From: Promethearchaeota archaeon
GTDB lineage: Archaea > Asgardarchaeota > Lokiarchaeia > Sigyniarchaeales > SOKP01
DNA length: 49,024 bases
Reading direction: 5' to 3'
Assembly: GCA_029838195.1 (NCBI GenBank)
Contig: JALGVJ010000029.1
Location: forward strand, 1 to 49,024
Positions within the stretch are counted from its first letter, which is position 1, and the number at the start of each line of letters is the position of its first letter. Of the stretch, positions 40,541-49,024 are shown piece after piece. Both the position numbers and the translations under genes were made by a program. The notes beneath the pieces were generated by a model. That model made no database searches, was not told the DNA's origin, and saw only the letters and a program-made list of their open reading frames with translations.

Positions 40541-41977
40541 TTAACTTTTCTCTAAATGAAATACGCCTGAAATAATTGAAAAAATTCCTCCAATTAAAGT
40601 AATGAGGATAAGGAACACGTGACTCGTTTCTCTTAAATCCACGATACCGGAGAGACTTCCCGTGCTCAGTATCAAGAAAAAAATCCCAACCCCAATTAAA
40701 ATTCCTCCAAAAAATTTTGAAGCCTTATAAATTAAAGAGAGTACTTCCAACCTGTTGATTCGGCTTTCCTTATCCCTAATTTCTTTTTCTTGCCCTTGCA
40801 ATTGGTTTTTGAGATTTTGAAATAATGCCTTTGCATCATTAATGCTTGAATCAATTACTTCTTTAGCTTTTTCTAATTTTTCATATTCTTCTTCTAAATG
40901 CTCATATTTTTCTTTGATACTTTTAAGTCTTTCTTCCCATTCTTGGTACTCTGTTGTAGATATGTCAATATTATTTCTTAATTCTTCAATTCTTTTCTCA
41001 TTGAGCTCAATTTTTTTCTCTTGAGTGTTAATTTCTTCATTTAATGATTCCAAAGTTTCTCGTGCTTTTTGGATTCGGGATTCCATATCTATTAACTGTT
41101 GTTGCTTTTCTGTCATTTGAAACTTGTATTTTTCCAGCAACTCCTCGTAAGCTTTTGCTTTTTCCTTCATTTCAGGAAAGTCTTGTGAATATTGTTTGAT
41201 CTGGTTTTCCATTTCCTTTAATCTCGCTTCTTTCTTTATCAATTGTTCGTTTAGAAGTTTTAATTCATCTTCCTTGGCTTCAATCAATTTCTTGGAATGC
41301 TCTAATTCCAGTTTATTTTTTTCATTCGTAAGTTTTAAAGTATCATTTTCTGCTCTTAAACTTGTTATCTTTTTCTCAAGTATTTGAGCCTCTTCTCTTT
41401 GCGATTTTAATTGTTCTTTTTCTTCACGCAATGTTTCATTTAGTTTTGCAATTTCTTCCCTTAATTCATCTTTTTCTTGAATCTTTTCTTTAACGCTATC
41501 GGTGAGCACAATAAGGTCTACTTGCCGTGATTCATAGGATTTTACCAACTGTTCATTGTTTTTAATCAATTCCTTATATTCCTCTTCTATTTTTTCCATG
41601 CTTTCTTTTGTTATTTTCAGCCCTTCTTCCAACGTGTTTAATTCCTCATTTTTTCGAACATATCGCTCCTCAAGATTCGCAATGTTTTCCTCTAATGCTT
41701 TTTTAAAATTTTCCAACTCCTCGATTTTCTTTCTATAAGATTCAAGCTGCTTACGTGCCTCCTCTACTTCTATCTCAAGGTTTTCGTCTGATTTCTTCTC
41801 TATTTCTTTTTTTACGGATTCTTTTTCTATTTCTTCAACACTAGATTCGAAGGTTCTCAATTTTTTATCAATTAGATCACGGGAATCTTTCGCTTTACTT
41901 AAGAGTTCTTTATTGACTTTATCTTCGTCCTTTTCCGACTTGCTTGCCTTCTCTTCTTCTTTAATCTCGTCCATCAT
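40541..41977 (-). CDS. Long coiled-coil protein with C-terminal membrane hairpin
   Basis: The 478-residue protein is almost all charged heptad sequence from about residue 5 to 420 (for example EEIEKESVKKEIEKK and SRINRLEVLSLIYKAS near its end), with very few Gly, Pro or aromatic residues. It ends in two hydrophobic helices (FGGILIGVGIFFLILSTGS and HVFLILITLIGGIFSIISG). That gives a tail-anchored rod about 60 nm long if fully extended, pointing into the cytoplasm. No head ATPase domain is present, so it is not an SMC/Rad50. A tether, scaffold or golgin-like role is conceivable in an Asgard cell but is inference. Confidence 0.7.
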   Translation of the reverse strand: MMDEIKEEEKASKSEKDEDKVNKELLSKAKDSRDLIDKKLRTFESSVEEIEKESVKKEIEKKSDENLEIEVEEARKQLESYRKKIEELENFKKALEENIANLEERYVRKNEELNTLEEGLKITKESMEKIEEEYKELIKNNEQLVKSYESRQVDLIVLTDSVKEKIQEKDELREEIAKLNETLREEKEQLKSQREEAQILEKKITSLRAENDTLKLTNEKNKLELEHSKKLIEAKEDELKLLNEQLIKKEARLKEMENQIKQYSQDFPEMKEKAKAYEELLEKYKFQMTEKQQQLIDMESRIQKARETLESLNEEINTQEKKIELNEKRIEELRNNIDISTTEYQEWEERLKSIKEKYEHLEEEYEKLEKAKEVIDSSINDAKALFQNLKNQLQGQEKEIRDKESRINRLEVLSLIYKASKFFGGILIGVGIFFLILSTGSLSGIVDLRETSHVFLILITLIGGIFSIISGVFHLEKS

Positions 41978-42582
41978 TTTAATATTGTGATTTTTAGCCG
42001 GATTAATTATTTTCTTTAATTAGAATTAGAATTTAATAATTAATTTTGCTAAGGTTTATAAATTTTTCCTCAAAAGTGTTTTAAATTAAATAAATAAATT
42101 ATTATAATGAAATTTCTTTTAACAACTCTTTTATATCATTTAGTAAACTTAATTATTAAATTCTTTTGCTTTTTCCTATTAATGCTAAGAAAAAGAGAAA
42201 AAAAATTTAAATAGGATGATTATTTAGGATTTATTCATTTTTTTACTGATAAAATCCTCAGAAGATTTAGTTCCCATTAGGAAAAAATTTAATTCAAAGA
42301 AGGTTATGAAAAAAATTTGAGGTGCGAACCCTAATGATAACACGAAGATATAGGATTATTTCAATTATTCTAAAAATTTTTAATCCATGAGATGAGTATC
42401 ATGTTATAATTTCTAACTAATGGTATTTCAAGAGGTGTTATTAATCTTTTGAACAATAGATTCATGTAAATATAGAATTAAAAATTTCTTAATATCACGA
42501 TAAAAATCACTCTGTTTAGATCATCATTTCTATTGAATTATTCTTCTGAAATGCTAATCGCTAATTCATGAAAACACAAATC
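41978..42582. other. Intergenic region
   Basis: 605 bases of AT-rich DNA between two minus-strand genes. It contains the presumed promoter of the coiled-coil gene and the end of the amidohydrolase gene. I see no coding sequence or repeat. Confidence 0.5.
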
Positions 42583-44073
42583 TCATTCATCTTTTGTTTC
42601 TTTTACGAGTTTAATTTTAATCAATAAATTAAACGTCCTTGGACCGAATGTAACTAATATATAAAAATTCTCTCTTCCCCCTACCTCTAATTCGCCATTA
42701 ATGATTGGAACAGTAAATTGTTTTGTACCATATACGCTCGCTAATTCATGATCGTAATGATTAAAATCAGCACGATTTTCTAACGCTCGAACCGTGTGTA
42801 AAAATTTTCCAGAATCACGTTTAGAGAGTTCAGCAAACATGTAATGAAGGTCTAAATAATTACCATGTTCATGTTCGTTAATAATGAACGTTGTCGTTGT
42901 ATGATATGTTCTCATGAAAAGTTCTCCATTCTGAAAATCAGAGTATTGATTTAAAACTTTTTTAACGTGATTTCTAATAACTTCCGTTAAATAGATTAAT
43001 TGCGTGATGCTATAACTTCTTAATTTTAGCTTATAAAAGGATATAATTTCAGAGGAAGTCTCAAATTTCTTTATCAATTTCACGTCTAATAATGGTTTAT
43101 ATAATGCCGGATTGTAGTTTTCAAGAGGTGTAAAAACGGATTTATTTATTCGATTAATGTTTCTAAAAGCCCAAGTTTTTAGAAGTAATTTCTGAGAAAA
43201 AGGTAGTTGCTCAGTTGCTTCTAAAAATCCCCTTACCATTTGAGAACTTTCTAGCATGGGTGTAGCACTGCCAATTGTTATCCTATGCCACGCATTTTGA
43301 ATGAATCCTTGAATGTTAAAAAGATAATTAAAATATTCAGTAGGCGTCATTCCCCCGAGAGTTCTGGGATCGAGTTCAATCCAGACATTATTAAAATATT
43401 TTAGCAATTGATAATACAAAGAAAAATCCCCCGATACATCCCATCCACTCAAGATAAAAATATTTTCAGGATATTTTGAAAAAAAAGTCTTTAATTTCAT
43501 ATAGGATGTGTTTTCCGCATGATTTTGGGGGATGTTCATGTTGCCTACATCGATTTTAATGAAATATTCTTTTTCTTTACAATAGGAAATGAAGTTCTTG
43601 AAGCTTTCATTATCCTCATCCAAATCAAGGTTGGTATAAGAGGGATAAATAACCACCCCTGCTACTTTAATCTGTTTCTCTTTGTTTTTTAATTGCTCAA
43701 GAGAGTTTGGATCATTTAAGTCAACGGATAAAATGCCTAAAAAAAGATTACTCGCACTATTTACCACGTTAATAACATCCTCATTGTCAATTCCATAAGG
43801 TCGCCCTAAATCCATGCCTTGAATTAATCCTCTCGTTATTCCCGAACATTCCAATTCCACCTTGAGATCTTCCAAAGTCAACTTTCTTCTATAAAAATAA
43901 TGTCTTCCTTCTGGATTTTTCATGGATAATAATTTCTTTAATTTCTCGCTCATTTTTACATCTTCATAAATGGGCCAAATTAAAGAATCAATCTGTCCAT
44001 GCTGGAAAGCGTTAGCATGCTCTTCTCCAAAAATGCAATTAAAATCCGGTTGATATAATCTCTCTTCCGACAT
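42583..44073 (-). CDS. Amidohydrolase-like domain fused to a YjbQ-like domain
   Basis: The 496-residue protein has two parts. Residues about 1-330 look like a TIM-barrel of the amidohydrolase-2 type (KVAGVVIYPSYTN, FIKIDVGNM, NIFILSGWDVSGDFSLYYQL, WHRITIGSATPM). From about 346 to the end there is a YjbQ/UPF0047 domain: YHTTTTFIINEHEHG (His391, Glu400), HYDHELASVYGTKQFTVPI, then NGELEVGGRENFYILVTFGPR. YjbQ proteins have been linked to thiamin-phosphate-related activity, but their physiological role is unsettled. The metal-binding HxH of true amidohydrolases is not obvious at the N-terminus, where CIFGEEHANAFQHG occurs, so activity is uncertain. Confidence 0.65.
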   Translation of the reverse strand: MSEERLYQPDFNCIFGEEHANAFQHGQIDSLIWPIYEDVKMSEKLKKLLSMKNPEGRHYFYRRKLTLEDLKVELECSGITRGLIQGMDLGRPYGIDNEDVINVVNSASNLFLGILSVDLNDPNSLEQLKNKEKQIKVAGVVIYPSYTNLDLDEDNESFKNFISYCKEKEYFIKIDVGNMNIPQNHAENTSYMKLKTFFSKYPENIFILSGWDVSGDFSLYYQLLKYFNNVWIELDPRTLGGMTPTEYFNYLFNIQGFIQNAWHRITIGSATPMLESSQMVRGFLEATEQLPFSQKLLLKTWAFRNINRINKSVFTPLENYNPALYKPLLDVKLIKKFETSSEIISFYKLKLRSYSITQLIYLTEVIRNHVKKVLNQYSDFQNGELFMRTYHTTTTFIINEHEHGNYLDLHYMFAELSKRDSGKFLHTVRALENRADFNHYDHELASVYGTKQFTVPIINGELEVGGRENFYILVTFGPRTFNLLIKIKLVKETKDE

Positions 44074-44247
44074 GATTAGACTAGCTTTAATTTGGAAACG
44101 TAAAAAATATAATGATACTTGATTTAGAAATGTTTGGATTCATTTAATCTTGTTTTTTTCAATTTTTTATTCACATTTTAGAGAATGATTTTACCTTTTT
44201 ACCCCGATGAAAATGATTTTAAAAATATTTTTACGGGTCTTCCAAGA

Positions 44248-44257
44248 AATTTATACT
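44248..44257 (+). promoter_or_regulatory. TATA-like element before the metallophosphoesterase
   Basis: AATTTATACT is centred about 24 bases before the ATG at 44277, and no ribosome-binding site is visible, which predicts a leaderless transcript. A second A/T stretch lies immediately before the ATG and makes this less certain. Confidence 0.35.
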
Positions 44258-44276
44258 CTTGTAATTATTATATAAC

Positions 44277-46280
44277 ATGTATAGTTCTTGCGATAATGGT
44301 CTTAAAATAATTATGAAAGAAAATCATAATATTCTTCTCTTGAAACCAAATTTAGGCCAACCCCATTTAATCAATTTAAATGAGATAATAGAAAAGCAAG
44401 CTCTTGAACCTGGAACCAATCTCTTTTTTGAAGCAATTTTTTTTTTAGAAAAACCATGCAAGAAAGAAGATTTAGAAAAAATTCTATTGAATCATTGTTA
44501 TTTGCAGCCTTTACTTAAAGATACTGGTGATTTTAATGCCAGAAGAGGTTCACTCATTCCTCTTAAAATTCTTGAAATTAACAATCCATGTATAGAAGAC
44601 ATAAAGAAATTAAGGAAAAATGAGAAAGAGGTCATTTTACATGACATCTATTTAAATTTAAACAAGCTATTGGAAAAACCAATTAAACAGGATACTCTCC
44701 ACGTGGTTAAATTCGGGATATTGAATCTTTTATCTATAAAAACTTTATTAAAACAAGAGCAGCGGGCGTGTTTATTATTTGATATCGTCATAAAAATTCC
44801 AACTTTCACCACACCCATTATAAATTATCATGCTTTGGCTATTTTTAATAAAGAATGGAAAAATTTCAGTTTCATTCATGCTACCGATCTTCACGTTGCA
44901 AGAAGAAATGATTTTATATCCATTCATTTAAAAAATGAGGCCAATAATAAATTTAAGAATAAAAAAAGTTGCTTGTCGACAAAAAATTCTCCATCAATTT
45001 CATGTAGAGATTTTGAAATAAAAATTGGTTTTCAAGAAAATGAATACAATCAATTAAAACAAGCAAAATATAATTTTAATTATAATCTGAGGAAATTCAT
45101 AAGATTTGTAAATGAAAGAATAAAAGACAATGAATTAGATTTTGTTGTCTTTACGGGTGATCTTGTCGATTATATCGAAATAGCAATGGGAAATGATCAA
45201 TATCTAAATAATTATCACGTGTTCACTTCCATTTTATTGGGAATTAACATGAAAAAAGATTCCTCCTCTCAATTCAGTCAAGAAGAATATCAAAATCAAC
45301 ACGAGATTTTAGCGCCCATTTTTACTACGACGGGCAATCATGATTATCGCATTGGTCATTATAGCCTTCATTTTGGTAATATTTGTAAAATTTTTGGCAT
45401 GACCAAAGAAGATATAAAAAATTATCATGATTTGAAATTCTTTAGTTATTATAGTACGGTTCGTTCAAATATAAAATACATGAAATATTATCTTGAAAAA
45501 ATCAATCCAAATTTGAATTATTCTTTTAAGTTTGGAAAAAAATTTCTTTTTATCTGTTTAGATACGGGACAAGATGAAAAAAAGAACTTATATAATCTTT
45601 TCCGGGGTGTTCCGAAATCTAAGGGATTGTCTGATCATCAAATTCAATTTATTAGAGAAGTACTGTCCTTGAATGAAAATAAAAATATCGTGTTTTTCAT
45701 GCACGCGCCTCCCTTATCTCCCATGAAAAATTATTATAAACTAAAAAAATTGAGAAAATTATTAAAAGCAAGTCAAAATGTTAAATGGAGTGAGCTTTAT
45801 GAAAATAATCTAAAAAAAATAAAGGGTACGGGGCATCTTAACGATTTATTGCATTTTAATCATCAAACAATAAAAAATAACAGAGAATCGTTTTTAAAAT
45901 TATGTTTAGGTTTAAATTTAAAAACAAATAACAAGATTGATTTAATTTTATGTGGACACGATCATTCTTTAAAAGAATTCCGTCTTGAACCAAATACTCA
46001 CCCCCCCACTATATCTAAAGAAAAAGAAGATAAAAGTACCTTTTTTAACATTTTTACCCAAAATTATCGAAAAATCATTAATTCCATGAAAGATCATGAT
46101 CGGTTGGAAAATTATTTTAAAAATAATCGACCTTTTCTCTTTCAAACCCAAGCTTTAGGTCCTATTTCTAATAAATTTTTAAAATTCAAACCTCCGGGAT
46201 TTCGCTTGTTTAAAGTGAAAGAAAATATTCTCTATGAGATCGATGTTTATTCTTTTCACTTAATAACTAAAAAGAGATAA
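44277..46280 (+). CDS. Calcineurin-like metallophosphoesterase
   Basis: The 667-residue protein has the metallophosphoesterase motifs in its second third: FIHATDLHVARR (D204, H206), VVFTGDLVDYIE, TTTGNHDYRIGH, VFFMHAPPLS and ILCGHDHSLKEF. The first 190 residues form a beta-rich domain with no clear match. The C-terminal 90 residues are basic and charged. The family hydrolyses phosphomono- or diesters with a dinuclear metal site. No signal peptide is present. The insert between the GDL and GNHD motifs is long. The substrate is unknown. Confidence 0.82.
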   Translation: MYSSCDNGLKIIMKENHNILLLKPNLGQPHLINLNEIIEKQALEPGTNLFFEAIFFLEKPCKKEDLEKILLNHCYLQPLLKDTGDFNARRGSLIPLKILEINNPCIEDIKKLRKNEKEVILHDIYLNLNKLLEKPIKQDTLHVVKFGILNLLSIKTLLKQEQRACLLFDIVIKIPTFTTPIINYHALAIFNKEWKNFSFIHATDLHVARRNDFISIHLKNEANNKFKNKKSCLSTKNSPSISCRDFEIKIGFQENEYNQLKQAKYNFNYNLRKFIRFVNERIKDNELDFVVFTGDLVDYIEIAMGNDQYLNNYHVFTSILLGINMKKDSSSQFSQEEYQNQHEILAPIFTTTGNHDYRIGHYSLHFGNICKIFGMTKEDIKNYHDLKFFSYYSTVRSNIKYMKYYLEKINPNLNYSFKFGKKFLFICLDTGQDEKKNLYNLFRGVPKSKGLSDHQIQFIREVLSLNENKNIVFFMHAPPLSPMKNYYKLKKLRKLLKASQNVKWSELYENNLKKIKGTGHLNDLLHFNHQTIKNNRESFLKLCLGLNLKTNNKIDLILCGHDHSLKEFRLEPNTHPPTISKEKEDKSTFFNIFTQNYRKIINSMKDHDRLENYFKNNRPFLFQTQALGPISNKFLKFKPPGFRLFKVKENILYEIDVYSFHLITKKR

Positions 46281-46322
46281 AAAGACGGTGCTTGATGATT
46301 AATTCTATCCTGCCGTACCCAC

Positions 46323-47294
46323 TCAAATTAATTTTGCTTTTTCCATGAATTCAAGTACCTCTTCGAATGTAGTATCAGGCATGGGACCAAAAAATTCCAC
46401 TTTTAATGCTCCTACTGCATTCGCAAATCTAGCAGCTTCTTCAAGCTCCAATCCAGCTAAATAAGTTGCCATGAACGCACCGCCAAATGAATCTCCGGCG
46501 CCCGTGGGATCCAATTCTCTTGCTTTAAAGCCCTTGATATGTACGGGGTCTGATTTTTCTTTCATGAAAATTGTACATCCTTGTTTTCCTTGCTTTAAGA
46601 TAACTAGTTCTATACCCAATTCTAATAATTTTCTACATGCTTGCTGCTCACCTTTTACTTGAGCTAGCATCTCAGCCTCTTCCCCGCTAGGTAATAAAAT
46701 TTTTGTCTTTTCTAATACAGGTCTAGATATTTCTATTATTTTATCAATGGGCAACATTTCTGGCCTTAAATTGGGATCAAATGAAATGATAGCCTCCGGA
46801 TTTTGCCTTAATGTTATTTCTATAGCTTTATAACATGCTTTCTTAGAATTTTCACTGATAGATAATGCACTCCCCATGACATGTAAATTTTTTACATTTT
46901 TAAAATATGCCTCATCTAAATCATTAATAGACGTTTCTCCAGCAGCTCCAGGCGAAAATATAAACTTTCGTGAACCATCAGAATTATACTGATTGAAAGC
47001 TATCCCAGTCGTTTTTCTATCTTCAATTCTTATTCTAGAAACGTCTACTCCATCCTTTTCTAACTTTCTTTTAATACATGAACCAAACTCATCGTTCCCT
47101 ACCACTCCTATAAAACCTGTAGATAAATTAAAGTGTTTACCCATTCGTGCTGCAGAATTAATAAAAATGGCTGGAGCACCGCTTGGAAAAGGGCCCCGAT
47201 AAATTTGCCCAATTCTATCATGTGGTGTATCCAGTTCTACCCTCATTATTTCAACTAATAATTCTCCTAAAGATATGATGTTCGGCGTTGACAT
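46323..47294 (-). CDS. PfkB-family carbohydrate kinase
   Basis: The 323-residue protein has the PfkB C-terminal signature ELDPTGAGDSFGGAF with its catalytic Asp, and the N-terminal FPSGAPAIFINSAARMG sugar-binding segment. PfkB kinases phosphorylate KDG, fructose, ribose or similar sugars; specificity cannot be read from sequence. The presence of a GH88 hydrolase in the same window makes 2-keto-3-deoxygluconate (KDG) a candidate, which is inference. The gene stands alone, and a palindrome with CACGTG (TTTCACGTGAAA, 47482-47493) lies about 190 bases upstream. Confidence 0.85.
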   Translation of the reverse strand: MSTPNIISLGELLVEIMRVELDTPHDRIGQIYRGPFPSGAPAIFINSAARMGKHFNLSTGFIGVVGNDEFGSCIKRKLEKDGVDVSRIRIEDRKTTGIAFNQYNSDGSRKFIFSPGAAGETSINDLDEAYFKNVKNLHVMGSALSISENSKKACYKAIEITLRQNPEAIISFDPNLRPEMLPIDKIIEISRPVLEKTKILLPSGEEAEMLAQVKGEQQACRKLLELGIELVILKQGKQGCTIFMKEKSDPVHIKGFKARELDPTGAGDSFGGAFMATYLAGLELEEAARFANAVGALKVEFFGPMPDTTFEEVLEFMEKAKLI

Positions 47295-47727
47295 TTTCCT
47301 TAAAGCACAAGAATTTTCTCTCTTTTTTTGAATTAAAAAAATTTATCCATTTCTTTTTTAGCTAGATACTAAATATTAAATTATATTAAAACCTTTAATT
47401 CTGAAATTTTAACAAAAGAACTGATGTCTTACATTTAGTTTTTCTTGCCCAGTGAATCTGCTATTTCATGAAATTTTTACGTTTCACGTGAAAAATTTAA
47501 TATAATCTATTGAAAAAATCAGATCTCCGGGGATATATTAAAAATCTCATAAAATTGAACTATAATTAAGCCTAATTTTCAAAATTATCATGAAAAGAAA
47601 TCATTCTCCAAATTAATCAAGGTTAAATGAGATACGTTATTACATAAAAGTAAGTTCACAAACTATTAAATACAAATTAAATTCATTTTAAATAATTTAG
47701 CATTGTATCGTTTAAAAAGTGATTAAA
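47295..47727. other. Divergent intergenic region with TTTCACGTGAAA palindrome
   Basis: About 430 bases separating the PfkB and nitronate-monooxygenase-like genes. A perfect 12-base palindrome TTTCACGTGAAA lies at 47482-47493. Otherwise AT-rich with no visible genes. Confidence 0.45.
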
Positions 47728-48762
47728 ATGGTTATCGAAACCAATATTACTAAAATGTTAGGGATAAAACATCCCATAATCGCAGCTCCGATGGGCCCTT
47801 TTTATACTACAGAGCTCACGGTGGCAGTTTCTGAAGCCGGAGGGCTTGGGGTTCTCAGTCATACCAATCTCTTCGGAAAGAATAGTCTTCAAGAATTAAA
47901 AAAAAACATGGAGTATGTAGTTGAGCATACCGATAAACCCTTTGGGTTTAACGTGCGAACGTCACGGTTACAAGTGGATGCCCCAACCATCTGCCGTTCC
48001 ATTCCTAAATTTATTCGAGACAACCCCCGAATTAAAGAACAATGCGTTTATGTTGTCACGAGTGCGGGGACTCCTAAAATGATGCAAAATAAAGCTTTTG
48101 AAAAATTAAAAGAAAGTGGTTCTCAAATAAAACACTTCCACGTGGCACCCGCTTTATGGCTAGCAGACAAATGTGTTACTGCTGGCGTGGATGGCTTAGT
48201 TTGTACCGGATTTGAGGGCGGTGGACACCAAAGCTACGAAAAAATCACGACTCTTGTACTCATACAAGAAGTACGGAAGAAATATCCTGACATCCCATTG
48301 GTTGCTTGTGGAGGATTTGCAACCGGAGAAGGCCTAGCAGCAGCATTAGCAATGGGGGCGGGAGCAATCGCCATGGGCTCACGCTTCATTGCTTCAAAAG
48401 AGAGCGAATTCCACGAAAAATATAAAAACATTGTCCCTCCCGCAAAATCCACGGACACGAAATATTGTTTGGGTGTCCTCGGTCCAATTAGGCTCTGGAT
48501 AAATAAATATGCTTTATCTCATAAACCCGTGGAAACTAAAGAAGAAAAATTAGCTTTAGAAAAATCTATTACTCCTGAAAGAGCCCTTGAAGATCAAAAG
48601 CATTATGAAATGACCTATGAAGGAAATATTGAAGAAGGAGCTGTTTTACTGGGACAAAGCATTGGGTTAATCGATTCCATAGATGAAGTTTCTTATATCA
48701 TAGATAAAATCGTGAATGATGCTGAAAAATGTATCATGAATGCCTCCTTATTAATAAAATAA
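47728..48762 (+). CDS. Nitronate monooxygenase-like FMN enzyme
   Basis: The protein of 344 residues starts at ATG 47728, preceded by GTGATT. A GTG at 47719 would give three more residues. It has the family pattern: IIAAPMGPFYTTELTVAVSEAG, GLGVLSHTN, FGFNVR, then GVDGLVCTGFEGGGHQS and ACGGFATGEGLAAALAMGA with GSRFIASKES. These bind FMN in a TIM barrel. The family (nitronate monooxygenase, formerly 2-nitropropane dioxygenase) also includes enoyl-ACP reductase FabK-type and other flavoproteins, so the reaction is not certain. A T-rich tract follows the stop. Confidence 0.82.
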   Translation: MVIETNITKMLGIKHPIIAAPMGPFYTTELTVAVSEAGGLGVLSHTNLFGKNSLQELKKNMEYVVEHTDKPFGFNVRTSRLQVDAPTICRSIPKFIRDNPRIKEQCVYVVTSAGTPKMMQNKAFEKLKESGSQIKHFHVAPALWLADKCVTAGVDGLVCTGFEGGGHQSYEKITTLVLIQEVRKKYPDIPLVACGGFATGEGLAAALAMGAGAIAMGSRFIASKESEFHEKYKNIVPPAKSTDTKYCLGVLGPIRLWINKYALSHKPVETKEEKLALEKSITPERALEDQKHYEMTYEGNIEEGAVLLGQSIGLIDSIDEVSYIIDKIVNDAEKCIMNASLLIK

Positions 48763-48776
48763 TATTTTTTTTTTAA
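48763..48776 (+). terminator. T-tract after the nitronate-monooxygenase-like gene
   Basis: A run of about ten T starts within a few bases of the stop codon, without a hairpin. This is a likely archaeal termination tract; the position is inferred. Confidence 0.4.
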
Positions 48777-48897
48777 TTTCTTGACTTTATAAGATATCTA
48801 TCATTCAAATTTTTTTTCCTCTAAAACTAAAAAAAATGGCATGCTCTAAAGATCTTTAAAAAAAGTTAGGGAGCACGCTAAAAAAAATGGAGAATGT

Positions 48898-49024
48898 TCA
48901 CATGAAATGGTTGAGCTTTAAAAATTCGGATAATTCCCTTGCTTCCGGAGATATCTCTACAATTTTTTTAATCACCTTGCGTGAGCCTTTATATCTCACG
49001 AGGGCAAGTTCTATCTCCGATAAA
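48898..49024 (-). CDS. 3' end of an unidentified gene (partial)
   Basis: On the minus strand an open frame enters from the right edge and ends at TGA (48898-48900). It encodes 41 residues with a basic middle (VRYKGSRKVIKKIVEIS) and an acidic helix (PEARELSEFLKL). No family can be assigned. It converges with the nitronate-monooxygenase-like gene. Confidence 0.5.
   Translation of the reverse strand, partial: LSEIELALVRYKGSRKVIKKIVEISPEARELSEFLKLNHFM

Noticed and set aside
40842..41738. Several Ser/Phe-rich plus-strand frames
   Set aside because: They are the antisense of the coiled-coil gene; Glu/Lys codons read as Ser/Phe/Leu on the other strand.
1..49024. CRISPR arrays, rRNA genes, replication origin, insertion sequences
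   Set aside because: I looked for regular repeat-spacer patterns, conserved rRNA segments, Cdc6/Orc genes and transposases and saw none.

Overview
The window looks like chromosomal DNA of an Asgard archaeon, Lokiarchaeia-like in gene content though the class cannot be fixed from 49 kb. It is AT-rich. Archaeal markers are an LSm (Sm-like) gene beside ribosomal protein L37e, Sep-tRNA:Cys-tRNA synthase, an EndA-type tRNA-splicing endonuclease, a PIN/KH ATPase and SepF. The Asgard flavour comes from a ubiquitin-like protein ending in -GGKM, a Roadblock/LC7 protein fused transcriptionally to an E1-like enzyme, a longin-like protein and a long membrane-attached coiled-coil protein. No rRNA, CRISPR array or intact insertion sequence is visible.

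Layout. 0-10 kb holds a membrane protein, the ubiquitin-like protein, a winged-helix/zinc-ribbon regulator, SepCysS, a membrane-anchored Nudix protein, a gamma-carbonic-anhydrase-like protein, the Roadblock-E1 pair and LSm-L37e. 10-12.3 kb holds two 2-hydroxyacyl-CoA dehydratase subunits. 12.3-15.2 kb is an island: about 2.3 kb carrying a broken GH114-like gene and an intact ABC-type ATPase plus TOPRIM-like gene pair, bounded by direct repeats of about 305 bp. The repeats duplicate the junction between the dehydratase gene and the sulfatase gene. 15-21.5 kb holds the sulfatase, SepF, a four-gene operon (DUF35, thiolase-fold, thiolase-fold, DUF35) and a nitroreductase. 21.6-31.2 kb holds DUF1847, PAP2, a GHMP sugar kinase, an Mth938-like protein, a 54-residue Cys-rich protein, a tRNA-Leu(UAA) with a greatly expanded D-arm, a longin-like gene behind a strong 5' hairpin, EndA, PIN-ATPase and a sirtuin. 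31.4-40.5 kb is rich in membrane proteins and sugar enzymes: MFS, PHP, two linked unknown membrane proteins, GH88 and an amino-acid permease. 40.5-49 kb holds the coiled-coil protein, an amidohydrolase-YjbQ fusion, a metallophosphoesterase, a PfkB kinase and a nitronate-monooxygenase-like flavoprotein. Both window ends cut genes.

How the genes may work together. The dehydratase pair and the thiolase-fold/DUF35 operon suggest acyl-CoA chemistry, either fermentation or degradation. The sulfatase, GH88 hydrolase, PfkB kinase, GHMP kinase and GH114 relic suggest use of sulfated or uronic-acid-containing glycans. The most unusual points are the repeat-bounded ATPase/TOPRIM island, two thiolase-fold proteins that both lack the nucleophilic Cys, a split-looking tRNA-Leu together with an EndA that lacks the catalytic His, and the ubiquitin-like protein that would need C-terminal trimming. 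All functional calls are from reading motifs; no database search was possible.
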